NCBI RefSeq assembly: GCF_009709675.1 | Contig: NZ_WMLB01000006.1 | Coordinates: 248,001 to 312,000 of the forward strand | Reading direction: 5' to 3' | Source of the DNA: Agromyces bracchium | GTDB lineage: Bacteria > Actinomycetota > Actinomycetes > Actinomycetales > Microbacteriaceae | Length of the DNA: 64,000 nt | Part shown: positions 8,726 to 16,678 of the stretch, piece after piece | Layout: each line of letters starts with the position of its first letter | Position numbering within the stretch: position 1 is the stretch's first letter | Made by a program: the position numbers and the translations under genes | The notes under the pieces: model-generated | Told to the model about the DNA's origin: nothing | What the model saw: the letters and a program-made list of their open reading frames with translations, nothing else | The model's database searches: none

Positions 8726-9446
8726 GGTCGCGACGACGGTCGCCGAGCTGTTCACGGGGGTCTTCGACCAGCTCGCCGCGTGGCGCGCGCCCATCGAGCA
8801 GGTCATCGCCGCCTCGCCCGAGGTCCGCCCGGCCGAACTCGACACGACGGTCGCCGACCTCGTCATGCCGCGCATCGTCGAGGACGATCCGCTGCTCGTC
8901 GGAGCGGGCTTCATCGCCGACGGCGAGATCGTGCGCGGACGCGACGTGCACTTCGCCTGGTGGCTGGGCCCCCTCGACGCGAACCCGGTGCTGGGCTCGA
9001 CGACCGAGCCGACCCGGCTCGACCTCACGACGCGTGGCTACACCGAGTACCTCCGCGACTTCCGCGCGCTCGAGTGGTACGCGATCCCCGCGACGACCCG
9101 GCACGCGCACGTCACCGGCCCCTACGTCGACCACCTCTGCACGTGCGACTACATCCTCACCCTGACGATGCCGGTGCACGCGCGCACGGGCGTCGGCGAC
9201 GACGCTCGCATGGTGGGCGTCGTGGGGGCGGATGTCGCGGTCCGCCGCCTCGAGCAGGAGCTCCTCGCCGTCTTCCTCGACGCGCCCGAGCCGCTCGCGC
9301 TCGTGAACGCCGACGGCCGGGTCGTCCTGTCGACCGAGCCCACCCTGCAGGTCGGGCAGCTCGCCGCGACGTGGGCCGAGGAGGAGCCGTGCCCGGGCAC
9401 GCCGTTCCGCGTGCTGGTCGCGCCCGAGGCATCCGCCTCGAAATAA
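8706..9446 (+). CDS. Soluble Cache-domain protein coupled to the GntR regulator
   Basis: A 246-residue protein without signal peptide or membrane segment. It carries the hallmarks of a PDC/dCache sensory domain: RALEWYAIP, HVTGPYVDHL, TLTMPVHA and VGVVGADVAVRRLEQEL, and ends in a short second subdomain (ALVNADGRVVLS). Cache domains usually face the outside of receptors and bind small molecules, often amino acids, but here the domain stands alone in the cytoplasm. ATG 8706 has GGGAGGG eight bases upstream and lies inside the end of the GntR gene. An effector-binding partner of the regulator is the simplest guess. Confidence 0.75.
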   Translation: MSRSAREVATTVAELFTGVFDQLAAWRAPIEQVIAASPEVRPAELDTTVADLVMPRIVEDDPLLVGAGFIADGEIVRGRDVHFAWWLGPLDANPVLGSTTEPTRLDLTTRGYTEYLRDFRALEWYAIPATTRHAHVTGPYVDHLCTCDYILTLTMPVHARTGVGDDARMVGVVGADVAVRRLEQELLAVFLDAPEPLALVNADGRVVLSTEPTLQVGQLAATWAEEEPCPGTPFRVLVAPEASASK

Positions 9447-9466
9447 ATCATCCGTTGCTATATCTT
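9441..9466 (+). promoter_or_regulatory. AT-rich site B before the semialdehyde dehydrogenase gene
   Basis: AAATCATCCGTTGCTATA at 9445-9462 matches site C in 15 of 18 positions. The TATATC beginning at 9459 could be the -10 box. It lies 81 bp before the dehydrogenase ATG and immediately after the Cache gene stop, so the dehydrogenase has its own promoter. Confidence 0.6.
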
Positions 9467-9533
9467 TGACGGACGAGCGTATGCACCGCGGCAGACGGGC
9501 TCTGGCGTGCGTGCACCCGAGAAGGAGAACTCC

Positions 9534-10898
9534 ATGAGCTATGCCGTGACCAATCCCGCCACGGGCGAGACGGTCAAGACGTACCCGACCATCACCGACG
9601 CGGAGCTCGAGGCGGCCATCGCCTCGACGGCGGAGGCGCACGCGACCTGGTCGAAGTCGACGACCGTCGAGGAGCGCGCCGCGCTCATCCGACGCGTCGC
9701 CGAGCTGCACACCGAGCGCCGTCAGGAACTCGCCGAGATCATCGTCCGCGAAATGGGCAAGCCCATCGAGCAGGCACTCGGCGAGGCCGACTTCGCCGCG
9801 GCGATCTACGAGTACTACGCCGACCACTCCTCGGAGTTCCTGAAGGACGAGCCCGTCGACCTCCTCGCCGGCGACGGCTCGGCGATCATCCGCCGCAGCT
9901 CGCTCGGCCCGCTCCTCGGCGTCATGCCGTGGAACTTCCCGTACTACCAGGTCGCGCGCTTCGCCGGACCGAACGTGATCATCGGCAACACGATCATCCT
10001 GAAGCACGCCGAGCAGTGCCCCGAGTCGGCCGCCGCGATCGAGCAGATCTTCCGCGACGCCGGCGCGCCCGAGGGCGTCTACGTCAACGTCTACGCCTCG
10101 CACGACCAGATCGCGACCGTGATCGCCGACCCGCGCGTGCAGGGCGTCTCGCTCACCGGTTCCGAGCGCGCAGGCGCGGCCGTCGCGGAGCTCGCGGGCA
10201 AGCACCTGAAGAAGGTCGTCCTCGAGCTCGGCGGCTCCGACCCGTTCATCCTGCTCTCGACCGACGACCTCGACGCGACCGTGCAGAACGCGGTCGACGC
10301 GCGTCTCGACAACAACGGCCAGTCGTGCAATGCGGCCAAGCGCTTCATCGTGATCGACGAGCTCTACGAGCCCTTCCTGGAGAAGTTCACGGCGAAGATC
10401 GCCGAGGTCGAGGCGACCGACCCGACCTCGTCGGACTCGGCGCTCGGCCCGCTGTCGTCGCTCAAGGCCGCCGAGGGCCTCGACGACCAGGTCAAGCGTG
10501 CGGTCGAGCACGGCGCCACGCTCGTGCACGGCGGTTCGCGCGAGGGCGCGTTCTTCCAGACCACGGTGCTGACGGACGTCACGCCCGAGAACCCCGCCTC
10601 GAAGGAGGAATTCTTCGGCCCGGTCGCGCAGGTCTACCGCGCGGCCGACGAGGCCGAGGCCGTGCGCCTCGCGAACGACATCCCGTTCGGCCTGGGCTCG
10701 TACGTCTACACGACGGACCAGGAGCAGGCGCTGCGCGTCGCCGACTCGATCGAGGCCGGCATGGTCTTCGTGAACCTCGTGCTCGCCGACGGCGCCGAGC
10801 TGCCGTTCGGCGGCGTGAAGCGCTCCGGTTCGGGTCGCGAGCTCGGCCGCTTCGGCGCCGACGAGTTCGTCAACAAGAAGATGATCCGCATCGGCTGA
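9534..10898 (+). CDS. NAD(P)-dependent succinate/glutarate-semialdehyde dehydrogenase
   Basis: A 454-residue aldehyde dehydrogenase of the short GabD1 type, starting directly with ATNPATGE-like sequence (YAVTNPATGE). Catalytic Cys265 lies in NGQSCNAAKR and general-base Glu231 in LELGGSDP. The cofactor region is GVMPWNFPYYQ and the C-terminal motif is PFGGVKRSGSGRELG. The family oxidises succinate semialdehyde to succinate; next to glutaryl-CoA dehydrogenase, glutarate semialdehyde (C5) is an equally good substrate. GAAGGAGA precedes ATG 9534. The gene is flanked by site B upstream and a terminator downstream. Confidence 0.9.
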   Translation: MSYAVTNPATGETVKTYPTITDAELEAAIASTAEAHATWSKSTTVEERAALIRRVAELHTERRQELAEIIVREMGKPIEQALGEADFAAAIYEYYADHSSEFLKDEPVDLLAGDGSAIIRRSSLGPLLGVMPWNFPYYQVARFAGPNVIIGNTIILKHAEQCPESAAAIEQIFRDAGAPEGVYVNVYASHDQIATVIADPRVQGVSLTGSERAGAAVAELAGKHLKKVVLELGGSDPFILLSTDDLDATVQNAVDARLDNNGQSCNAAKRFIVIDELYEPFLEKFTAKIAEVEATDPTSSDSALGPLSSLKAAEGLDDQVKRAVEHGATLVHGGSREGAFFQTTVLTDVTPENPASKEEFFGPVAQVYRAADEAEAVRLANDIPFGLGSYVYTTDQEQALRVADSIEAGMVFVNLVLADGAELPFGGVKRSGSGRELGRFGADEFVNKKMIRIG

Positions 10899-10905
10899 TC
10901 CCGGC

Positions 10906-10938
10906 GGTCGGGTCGGCGCGCAGCGCCGAATCGAGACC
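10906..10938. repeat. Degenerate copy of the palindromic repeat
   Basis: GGTCGGGTCGGCGCG followed by CAGCGCC and GAATCGAGACC. The right arm matches the window's palindromic repeat family (GTATCGAGACC) with one change; the left arm is eroded. Confidence 0.5.
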
Positions 10939-10947
10939 ATCCTGCCC

Positions 10948-10981
10948 ACGAGCCCCCGGGTCCCCGTGACCGGGGGCTCGT
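10948..10981. terminator. Hairpin terminator after the dehydrogenase gene
   Basis: A perfect 11-bp stem ACGAGCCCCCG/CGGGGGCTCGT with a 12-base loop, 50 bp after the stop codon. Confidence 0.75.
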
Positions 10982-11010
10982 TCGTGCCGCGAGGGCTGCG
11001 GCATCCGCTG

Positions 11011-11044
11011 AAGAAAATCATTCGGTTCTATAGATATAGAGCCG
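11011..11044 (+). promoter_or_regulatory. AT-rich site C before the APC permease
   Basis: AAATCATTCGGTTCTATA at 11015-11032 matches site B. It is extended by a 10-bp imperfect inverted repeat, CGGTTCTATA-GA-TATAGAGCCG (11023-11044, one mismatch). TATAGA could be the -10 box. It lies about 80-100 bp before the permease ATG. Confidence 0.62.
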
Positions 11045-11121
11045 AAGGTATGGCAGCATGGCGCCACACCAGCGTCCCGGGGTGGGCCGGACGCGATCGA
11101 TGATGATCACGAAAGGCAGAG

Positions 11122-12672
11122 ATGTCCGAACCCGCGAAGCGCGCCGAACTCGGCGACGCGCAGCACCTCGAGGTCCTCGGCTACCAGGACTCGTTCAACC
11201 GCTCGATGAGCCTCTGGGCGAACTTCGCCCTCGGCTTCACCTACCTCTCGCCGCTCGTCGGCGTCTACTCGCTCTTCGCGCTCGCGCTCACCGTGGGCGG
11301 GCCGCCCTCGATCTGGTGGATCGTCATCGTCGGTGCGGGCCAGCTGCTCGTCTCGCTCGTCTTCGGCGAGGTCGTCTCGCAGTACCCGATCCACGGCGGC
11401 ATCTACCCGTGGGCGCGTCGCCTGTGGGGCCGCCGCTACGCGTGGATGGCGGCGTGGGTCTACATCTGGGCCATGATCGTCACCATCACGGCGGTCGCCG
11501 AGTACGGCTCGGGCTTCGCCTCGAGCCTCTTCGGGCTCGAGCACACCGCCGACACCACGCTGTGGCTGACGCTCGGCCTGCTGCTCGTCGCACTGCTCAT
11601 CAACCTCTCGGGCACGAAGTGGCTCGCGCGCATCGCGCGCATCGGCCTCGCCGCCGAACTCGTCGGCGTCATCGGCCTCGGGCTCTACCTGCTGATCTTC
11701 CAGCGCAAGCAGGAGTTCTCGGTGTTCTTCGACACGATGGGCGTCGAGGGGGACGGCAGCTACCTCACCGCGTTCGTCGGTGCGGCACTGGCCGGCCTCT
11801 TCCTCTTCTACGGGTTCGAGGCCTGCGGCGACGTCGCGGAGGAGGTCGAGAACCCGGCCCGTCGGATCCCCCGGGCCATGCAGCTCACGATCCTCGTCGG
11901 CGGCGTCTCCGCGCTGTTCTCGTTCGCCGGCTACGTGCTCGCCGCGCCCGACCTGCGGGCGATCGTCGCGGGCGAGGACGCCGACCCGATCCCCGCGATC
12001 CTCGAGTCGACGCTCGGCCCGGTCGGCGCGAAGCTGTTCCTCGTCGTCGCCATCACCGCGTTCCTCTCGTGCGTGCTGAGCCTCCAGGCCGCCGCGAGCC
12101 GCCTGCTGTTCTCGTTCGCGCGCGACGGCATGCTGCCCGGCCACCGCTGGCTCTCCAAGGTGACCGAGGGCAGCAAGGTCCCCGCGAACGCGCTCATCGT
12201 CGCCTGCACCGTTCCCGCGATCATCGCGGTCCTCGTGTGGCTGAACGCCGACCTGCTCTACCCGGTCACCGCGTTCGCCGTGCTCGGCATCTACGTCGCG
12301 TTCCAGATGGTCGTGCTCGCCTCGCTCCGCCAGCGGATCAAGGGCTGGAAGCCCGCCGGGCCGTTCTCGCTCGGCCGCTGGGGCCTTCTCGTGAACATCA
12401 TCGCGCTCGCCTACGGGGTGTTCGCGATGATCCTGCTCGCGACGCCCGGCACCTCGGGCGACCCCGTCACCGACTGGATCGTGCTGATCGGCCTCGGCAT
12501 CGTGCTCGGCACCGGACTCGTGTACCTGTTCGTGGCACGCCCCGACCGGCAGTCGGACGCCCCCGCGGGCGACGCGATCGAAGTCGCCGACCGGCTGCGT
12601 GCGCACGGAACCCGCGCAGTTCCGGCCGCTGCAGCCACAGCCGCAGCCGCAGCCGACGAGCCCGTGGCCTGA
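11122..12672 (+). CDS. APC-superfamily amino-acid/amine permease
   Basis: A 516-residue transporter with about twelve membrane helices. The N-terminus has the conserved FNRSMSLWANFALGFTYLSPLVGVYSLF, the helix-1 binding region of amino-acid/choline permeases. The family moves amino acids or amines by proton symport or exchange. The closest-looking members carry GABA or related compounds, so a C4/C5 amino acid would fit the neighbouring enzymes (inference). GAAAGGCAGAG precedes ATG 11122. The C-terminal tail is Ala-rich and ends before a strong terminator. Confidence 0.88.
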   Translation: MSEPAKRAELGDAQHLEVLGYQDSFNRSMSLWANFALGFTYLSPLVGVYSLFALALTVGGPPSIWWIVIVGAGQLLVSLVFGEVVSQYPIHGGIYPWARRLWGRRYAWMAAWVYIWAMIVTITAVAEYGSGFASSLFGLEHTADTTLWLTLGLLLVALLINLSGTKWLARIARIGLAAELVGVIGLGLYLLIFQRKQEFSVFFDTMGVEGDGSYLTAFVGAALAGLFLFYGFEACGDVAEEVENPARRIPRAMQLTILVGGVSALFSFAGYVLAAPDLRAIVAGEDADPIPAILESTLGPVGAKLFLVVAITAFLSCVLSLQAAASRLLFSFARDGMLPGHRWLSKVTEGSKVPANALIVACTVPAIIAVLVWLNADLLYPVTAFAVLGIYVAFQMVVLASLRQRIKGWKPAGPFSLGRWGLLVNIIALAYGVFAMILLATPGTSGDPVTDWIVLIGLGIVLGTGLVYLFVARPDRQSDAPAGDAIEVADRLRAHGTRAVPAAAATAAAAADEPVA

Positions 12673-12749
12673 GCCGGGTCCGGGTCGAGAGGGGCGACCC
12701 GGATCGGGTCCGGCTCGGGCACGGCCCAGCATCGCGCGAGCACGGACCA

Positions 12750-12785
12750 CGAAGCGCCCCGGGGCATCCGCCTCGGGGCGCTTCG
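12750..12785. terminator. Bidirectional hairpin terminator
   Basis: A perfect 12-bp stem CGAAGCGCCCCG/CGGGGCGCTTCG with a 12-base loop, between the convergent permease and glutaminase genes. Confidence 0.85.
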
Positions 12786-12802
12786 CCGTCGTGCTGCCGC
12801 GA

Positions 12803-14065
12803 TCAGTGCGAGTCGTCGACGCCGAACTGCTGGAGCACCCGGTCGGGAGCGCCGATGGCGTGCACCTCGATGCCCGCGGCCTCGGCCGCGTCGGCGGTCG
12901 CGCCGAGCAACTGCTCCGCGATCCCGGCGACGACCGTGACGTCGCCGAAGTCGAGCCGCACGATCCGGGCGTCGGTGTGGTCGAGCACGCGCCCGACGTC
13001 GTGCACGATCTGCTCCGCCGCGATGAAGTCGAGCTCGCCGCGCAGGTCGAACGTCACGGTGCCGGCCGCCGCGTCGACGTCGACCTCCGCGACCGGGGAC
13101 ACGGGTTCGACGATGTGGTCGAACATGTGGAGCCCGAACCGGTCGGAGAGCGCCTCGAGCATCGCGACGCCGCGGGCGCTGTTGCCGGCCTCGTCGAGCG
13201 GCGGCGAGTAGACGCCCACGCCGAACTCGCCCGGCCGCACGGCGACGATGCCGCCGCCGACGCCCGACTTCGCGGGCATCCCGACGCGGAACGCCCACGC
13301 ACCCGAACGGTCGTACATGCCGCACGTCGCCATCACCGAGAGCGTGTCCCTGGCCGCCCGCTCGCCGATCACTCGGTCGCGCGTGATCGGGTGCACACCG
13401 CCGTTCGCGAGCGTGGCACCCATCAGGGCGAGGTCGGCGGTGGTGACGCGCAGCGCGCACTGCCGGAAATAGGGATCGGTCGCCGCGTCGACGTCGTCGG
13501 TCGCGAGTGATCCCGCGGCGAGCGCGAGTCCCGCCAGCGCGCGATTCCGGTGCCCGGTCTCGGCTTCCGACCGGTACACCTCGTCGTCGAGGTCGAGCTC
13601 GCGGCCGGCGAAGCGGGAGAGCGCATCGCGGATGCGCCGGAAGCGCTCATCGGCGTCGCCGGCCGGCACGAGCGAGGTCGTCACGATCGCGCCGGCGTTG
13701 ATGAACGGGTTCTCGGGCCGTCCGCGCTCGTCGAGGCTGATCGCGTTGAAGGGCTCGCCGCTCGGCTCGACGCCGACGCGCTCGTGCACCGCGTCCGCGC
13801 CGAGCTCCTCGCACGCGAAGGCGTAGACGAACGGCTTCGACGCCGACTGGATCGTGAACGGGGCATCCGCATCGCCTGCGCCGTAGGTCCGGCCGAGCAC
13901 GCTCGCGATCGTGACGCCGAAGGCCTCGCGGTCGGCGTCGGCGAGTTCGGGGATGTAGTCGGCCACCGTGCCCTCGGCGACGCGGGCGGCGACGTCGCGG
14001 AGCGTCTCCGCGAGCACGCGGTCGACCGCGGCGCCGAGCAGGCGCGGCCGGTCGTCGGCGCTCAC
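12803..14065 (-). CDS. glsA: Glutaminase A fused to a STAS domain
   Basis: A 420-residue glutaminase, converting glutamine to glutamate and ammonia. Residues 1-305 form the serine-hydrolase-like catalytic domain: SASK (Ser74-Lys77), NPFINAGAI, YRSEAETGHRNRA, GMYDRSGAWAFRVGMPAKSGVGGG. The last 105 or so residues form a STAS-type domain (VTFDLRGELDFIAAEQ, RIVRLDFGDVTVVAGIA). The start is GTG 14065, which overlaps the stop of the upstream DUF1801 gene as GTGA. The STAS domain lacks an obvious phosphorylatable serine after the strand (VTVVAG), so it may be structural. Confidence 0.92.
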   Translation of the reverse strand: MSADDRPRLLGAAVDRVLAETLRDVAARVAEGTVADYIPELADADREAFGVTIASVLGRTYGAGDADAPFTIQSASKPFVYAFACEELGADAVHERVGVEPSGEPFNAISLDERGRPENPFINAGAIVTTSLVPAGDADERFRRIRDALSRFAGRELDLDDEVYRSEAETGHRNRALAGLALAAGSLATDDVDAATDPYFRQCALRVTTADLALMGATLANGGVHPITRDRVIGERAARDTLSVMATCGMYDRSGAWAFRVGMPAKSGVGGGIVAVRPGEFGVGVYSPPLDEAGNSARGVAMLEALSDRFGLHMFDHIVEPVSPVAEVDVDAAAGTVTFDLRGELDFIAAEQIVHDVGRVLDHTDARIVRLDFGDVTVVAGIAEQLLGATADAAEAAGIEVHAIGAPDRVLQQFGVDDSH

Positions 14066-14436
14066 GCGCGGCGGCGGCCGATTGCCGCGTCGATCTCGTC
14101 GCGGCGCAGGCTCACGAGGCGGCGCACGGCCTCCTCGGGCAGTGGATGCTCCGGGGTGAACCGGACGGTGCCCTTGGTGCGGTCGAATCCCTCGAGCAGG
14201 TCGGCGGCCGCGTCGATCACGGCGGGGCTGAACGGGTAGAGCCCGATGTGCGCCTTCGCCTCCATGACCGCGAGGAGCGGCTTGCCGGCGTAGCGCAGCG
14301 CGGGCATGCCGTAGCTGCGTCCCTCCTCGGCATCGGGCACGACCTCGCGTGCGATGAAGAACACGCCCTCGATGCTCGATCGCGCCGGCTCGTGGAGCCC
14401 GGCGACGTACTCGGTGACCTCCCCCATGGCCGTCAT
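14062..14436 (-). CDS. DUF1801-domain protein
   Basis: A small cytoplasmic protein of about 124 residues with the DUF1801 (YdhG-like) pattern: GRSYGMPALRYAGKPLLAVMEAKAHIGLYPFSPA, then KGTVRFTPEHPLPEEAVRRLV. Relatives adopt a small alpha/beta fold with no agreed function, although some are annotated as iron chaperones. ATG 14436 or 14427 are possible starts; neither has a clear ribosome binding site. It overlaps the glutaminase start by 4 bp (GTGA), so the two are co-translated, though no metabolic link is known. Confidence 0.8.
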   Translation of the reverse strand: MTAMGEVTEYVAGLHEPARSSIEGVFFIAREVVPDAEEGRSYGMPALRYAGKPLLAVMEAKAHIGLYPFSPAVIDAAADLLEGFDRTKGTVRFTPEHPLPEEAVRRLVSLRRDEIDAAIGRRRA

Positions 14437-14511
14437 CGTACGCGTGCGGCTCGGGCGCGGCATCCGTGCGGTCGCGCGGCACGCGGTCTACCCTCGTCGC
14501 AAGGGGGTCGC

Positions 14512-14781
14512 ATGATCCGGCAGCGCGTCATCGTCCACGGCCGCGTCCAGGCGGTCGGCTTCCGGTTCAGTGCGCGCGTCGAGGCACAGCGGCTCGGCGT
14601 CTCGGGGTGGGTCCGCAATCGCAACGACGGCGCGGTCGAGGCCGAGATCGAGGGCGAGGAGGCATCCGTCGCCGCGATGCTGGCGTGGCTCGACGAGGGC
14701 CCGCCCGGCGCCGACGTCACCTCGCTGAGCACCGCCGACCTCGCGCCGACCGGCGAGCGCGGCTTCCGCGTCCTGAGCTGA
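14512..14781 (+). CDS. acyP: Acylphosphatase
   Basis: An 89-residue acylphosphatase, which hydrolyses carboxyl-phosphate bonds. The catalytic loop GRVQAVGFRFS contains Arg18, and the catalytic Asn36 sits in GWVRNRNDG. Length and start are standard. AAGGGGG lies six bases before ATG 14512. It is divergent from the DUF1801 gene and probably has its own promoter. Confidence 0.95.
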   Translation: MIRQRVIVHGRVQAVGFRFSARVEAQRLGVSGWVRNRNDGAVEAEIEGEEASVAAMLAWLDEGPPGADVTSLSTADLAPTGERGFRVLS

Positions 14782-14824
14782 GGCCGACGAGCGGATGCCG
14801 CGGCCGGGCGTCACCCGTCGGGCG

Positions 14825-15634
14825 TCACGGCGCCGTCGACGGAGGGGGACGGTCGCCGGTGAAGGCCTCGGTCAGGGTCGCGACGCCGAACGCGAGGGCG
14901 GCGCCCCCGATGCCGAGCACGAGCACCGTGACGATCGCGGCGACGAGCACCGGGAGGCCACGACTGCGCTTCGGGACCTCGAAGCCCATCGGCGCCGTCG
15001 TGGCCGACGCGGCCGAGCCCGTCTCCGGCGCCGAAGCGGGGTCGCGTGGCGCGACCACCGCGCCCGGCACGCCCCCGACCACCCGAGCCGGCGGCGGTTC
15101 GGGCGTCCGCCGCAACGCGTCCTTGGCGAGCTGGGCGAGCGCCGCCGCCATCCCCGTGAGCGGTGCGGCGATCCACGGCGCGATCCCGGTCAGGCCGGTC
15201 GCGACCTGCACCACCACGCCGACCCCGAGGAGCATCAGGGTCACGAGCCCGCCGACGATGACGGCGCGCCCGATCCGCACCCTGCCGCGGCGGAGCGCGA
15301 CGCCCGGCACGGGCCGCTCGCGGGGGCTGAGGTACGACAACTCGACGGAGCCCAGCCGGACGAGGTCGCCGTGGTGGAGCTCATGCGGCAGGCCGGCTTC
15401 CGTCCCGTTGACCGAGGTGCCGTTCGTGGAGCCCGCGTCCTCGATCGTGACCGTGTCCCCGGTCCGCACGATCCGGGCGTGCCGACGGCTCATCCCGTCG
15501 ACGTCGAGGACGATCCCGCACGACGGGTCGCGGCCGACGACGGTGGTGCCGGGCGGGACCGCGAGGCGTCGCCCTCCCCACCGGCCCCCGACCACGAGGA
15601 GGGTCGGTTCCGATGCTGCGTGCTGAGGTGACAT
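14825..15634 (-). CDS. FHA-domain membrane protein
   Basis: A 269-residue protein. Residues 12-98 form a forkhead-associated phosphothreonine-binding domain with all key residues: VVGRDPSCGIVL (Gly34-Arg35), MSRRHARI (Ser49, His52) and GSTNGTSVNG (Asn71). Two membrane segments follow (about 125-150 and 225-250), separated by a Pro/Ala-rich cytoplasmic loop. This arrangement suggests a membrane-anchored reader of Ser/Thr kinase signals. ATG 15634 is preferred because the frame upstream is shadow sequence. It shares a 193-bp divergent region with the SPW gene. Confidence 0.85.
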   Translation of the reverse strand: MSPQHAASEPTLLVVGGRWGGRRLAVPPGTTVVGRDPSCGIVLDVDGMSRRHARIVRTGDTVTIEDAGSTNGTSVNGTEAGLPHELHHGDLVRLGSVELSYLSPRERPVPGVALRRGRVRIGRAVIVGGLVTLMLLGVGVVVQVATGLTGIAPWIAAPLTGMAAALAQLAKDALRRTPEPPPARVVGGVPGAVVAPRDPASAPETGSAASATTAPMGFEVPKRSRGLPVLVAAIVTVLVLGIGGAALAFGVATLTEAFTGDRPPPSTAP

Positions 15635-15827
15635 CCGACTGCCTGCCGGCGGCCGAGGCGGCAGGCCTCGACCACGCGTCGAGCGTACGCCGCGTCGGCG
15701 CCCCGAGCCACTCGCGTGCGGCGGGGCGGGAGTCGGGACTTCGGTCCATTGACCGGACGGTCGGTCGGGAATACCGTTGAGGTGACACCCAGATATGGGA
15801 GCCGCCACCTGAAGGAGGTTGGTTTCT

Positions 15828-16187
15828 ATGAAGAAGTGGACGCGATGGGAAGACTGGGTGGCGATCGCCGCCGGTCTCGCAGTCGCACTGTCGACGATGT
15901 TCCTCGAACCGATGGGGGCATCCGTCTCGATCATGGTGGTGCTGGGCGTACTGCTCGTCGCCTCGGGCATCGTGAACCTGGCCTGGCCGGGCATGGTGGC
16001 CATGGAGTACGTGCAGGGCGGACTCGGCATCCTGCTGATCATCTCGCCGTGGGTGGGTCGCTACGTGGAGACGGGCGCCTTCGGGCCTGCGTGGATGTCG
16101 TGGATCTGCGGCGCGATCGCCGTGGTCGTCGCCGCCCTCGCCATCCGCCCCGCGATGCGCGCGCACCACGACGCGATCACGCACTGA
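15828..16187 (+). CDS. SPW-repeat membrane protein
   Basis: A 119-residue membrane protein with four spans and the SPW family marks: WEDWVAIAAGLAVALST near the start and GILLIISPWVGRY in the third span. Function is unknown; the family is widespread in Actinobacteria. A textbook GAAGGAGG lies nine bases before ATG 15828. It probably stands alone and ends in a run of short degenerate repeats before a convergent gene. Confidence 0.85.
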   Translation: MKKWTRWEDWVAIAAGLAVALSTMFLEPMGASVSIMVVLGVLLVASGIVNLAWPGMVAMEYVQGGLGILLIISPWVGRYVETGAFGPAWMSWICGAIAVVVAALAIRPAMRAHHDAITH

Positions 16188-16238
16188 CGCGATCATCGCT
16201 GAGGCGATCGACCGCTGACGCGGTCAGCCGCTGATCGC
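16182..16238. repeat. Short degenerate tandem repeats with hairpin at a convergent junction
   Basis: About four copies of a 14-16-base unit of the form CGCTGACGCGATCA. One pair forms a perfect stem GCTGAC-GCG-GTCAGC (16214-16228). The stretch covers the SPW stop codon and the end of the opposite gene, and could act as a weak terminator. Confidence 0.45.
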
Positions 16239-16556
16239 CGCGCCCGAGGCCCGGGAGCGCGGGGCAGTCCCCGCCCCCGGGGCCTCGTCGCGCCCGCGCG
16301 GCCGCAGTTGCCGGACGCACAGGACGAGCATGATCGCCGACGCCACCAGGTAGAACGAGTGCAGCAGCCAGATCGGCCCGACGGGCAGGCTGAACACGTA
16401 CACCGAGTAGACGACGTTCGCCGCGTTGATCATGACGATGCTCCCGAGGCTGTACGAGCCCACGTCGTGCGTGCGGATGGCCTTCCACACCATCGGCAGG
16501 TTGGCGGTCGCGAACACGACGGCCGCGACCATCCCTGCGAGCACCGGAACATCCAT
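16224..16556 (-). CDS. SemiSWEET/PQ-loop-like three-helix transporter
   Basis: A 110-residue protein with three membrane helices in the SemiSWEET arrangement. Helix 1 ends in ATANLPMVWKAIRTHDVGSYSLG, which resembles the PQ-loop segment of bacterial half-SWEET sugar transporters, with LPM replacing the usual PQ. Helix 2 contains MINAANVVYSVYVF and helix 3 HSFYLVASAIMLVLCV. Such proteins work as homodimers. The assignment rests on layout and the LP-x-x-x-K-x-I-x-T pattern only. Confidence 0.6.
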   Translation of the reverse strand: MDVPVLAGMVAAVVFATANLPMVWKAIRTHDVGSYSLGSIVMINAANVVYSVYVFSLPVGPIWLLHSFYLVASAIMLVLCVRQLRPRGRDEAPGAGTAPRSRASGAAISG

Positions 16557-16678
16557 GCCCGCGACGCTACGCGCGCCCCGGGTCCGGCCGCGTCGGGAGA
16601 AGCACGCAACTTCGCACGAGCCGCCGATGGGTCGTTCTACCCATACGGATGCCCGGGGGCGTGCGGGCCCCGTCGCCG

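Noticed and set aside
9534..10898. The aldehyde dehydrogenase as betaine aldehyde dehydrogenase
   Set aside because: Its short N-terminus (starting at ATNPATGE-like sequence) and overall wording are those of the GabD1 group; no choline genes are nearby.
16224..16556. The small three-helix protein as an SMR multidrug exporter
   Set aside because: SMR proteins have four helices with a conserved Glu in the first; this has three helices and a SWEET-like LP-x-x-x-K-x-I pattern.
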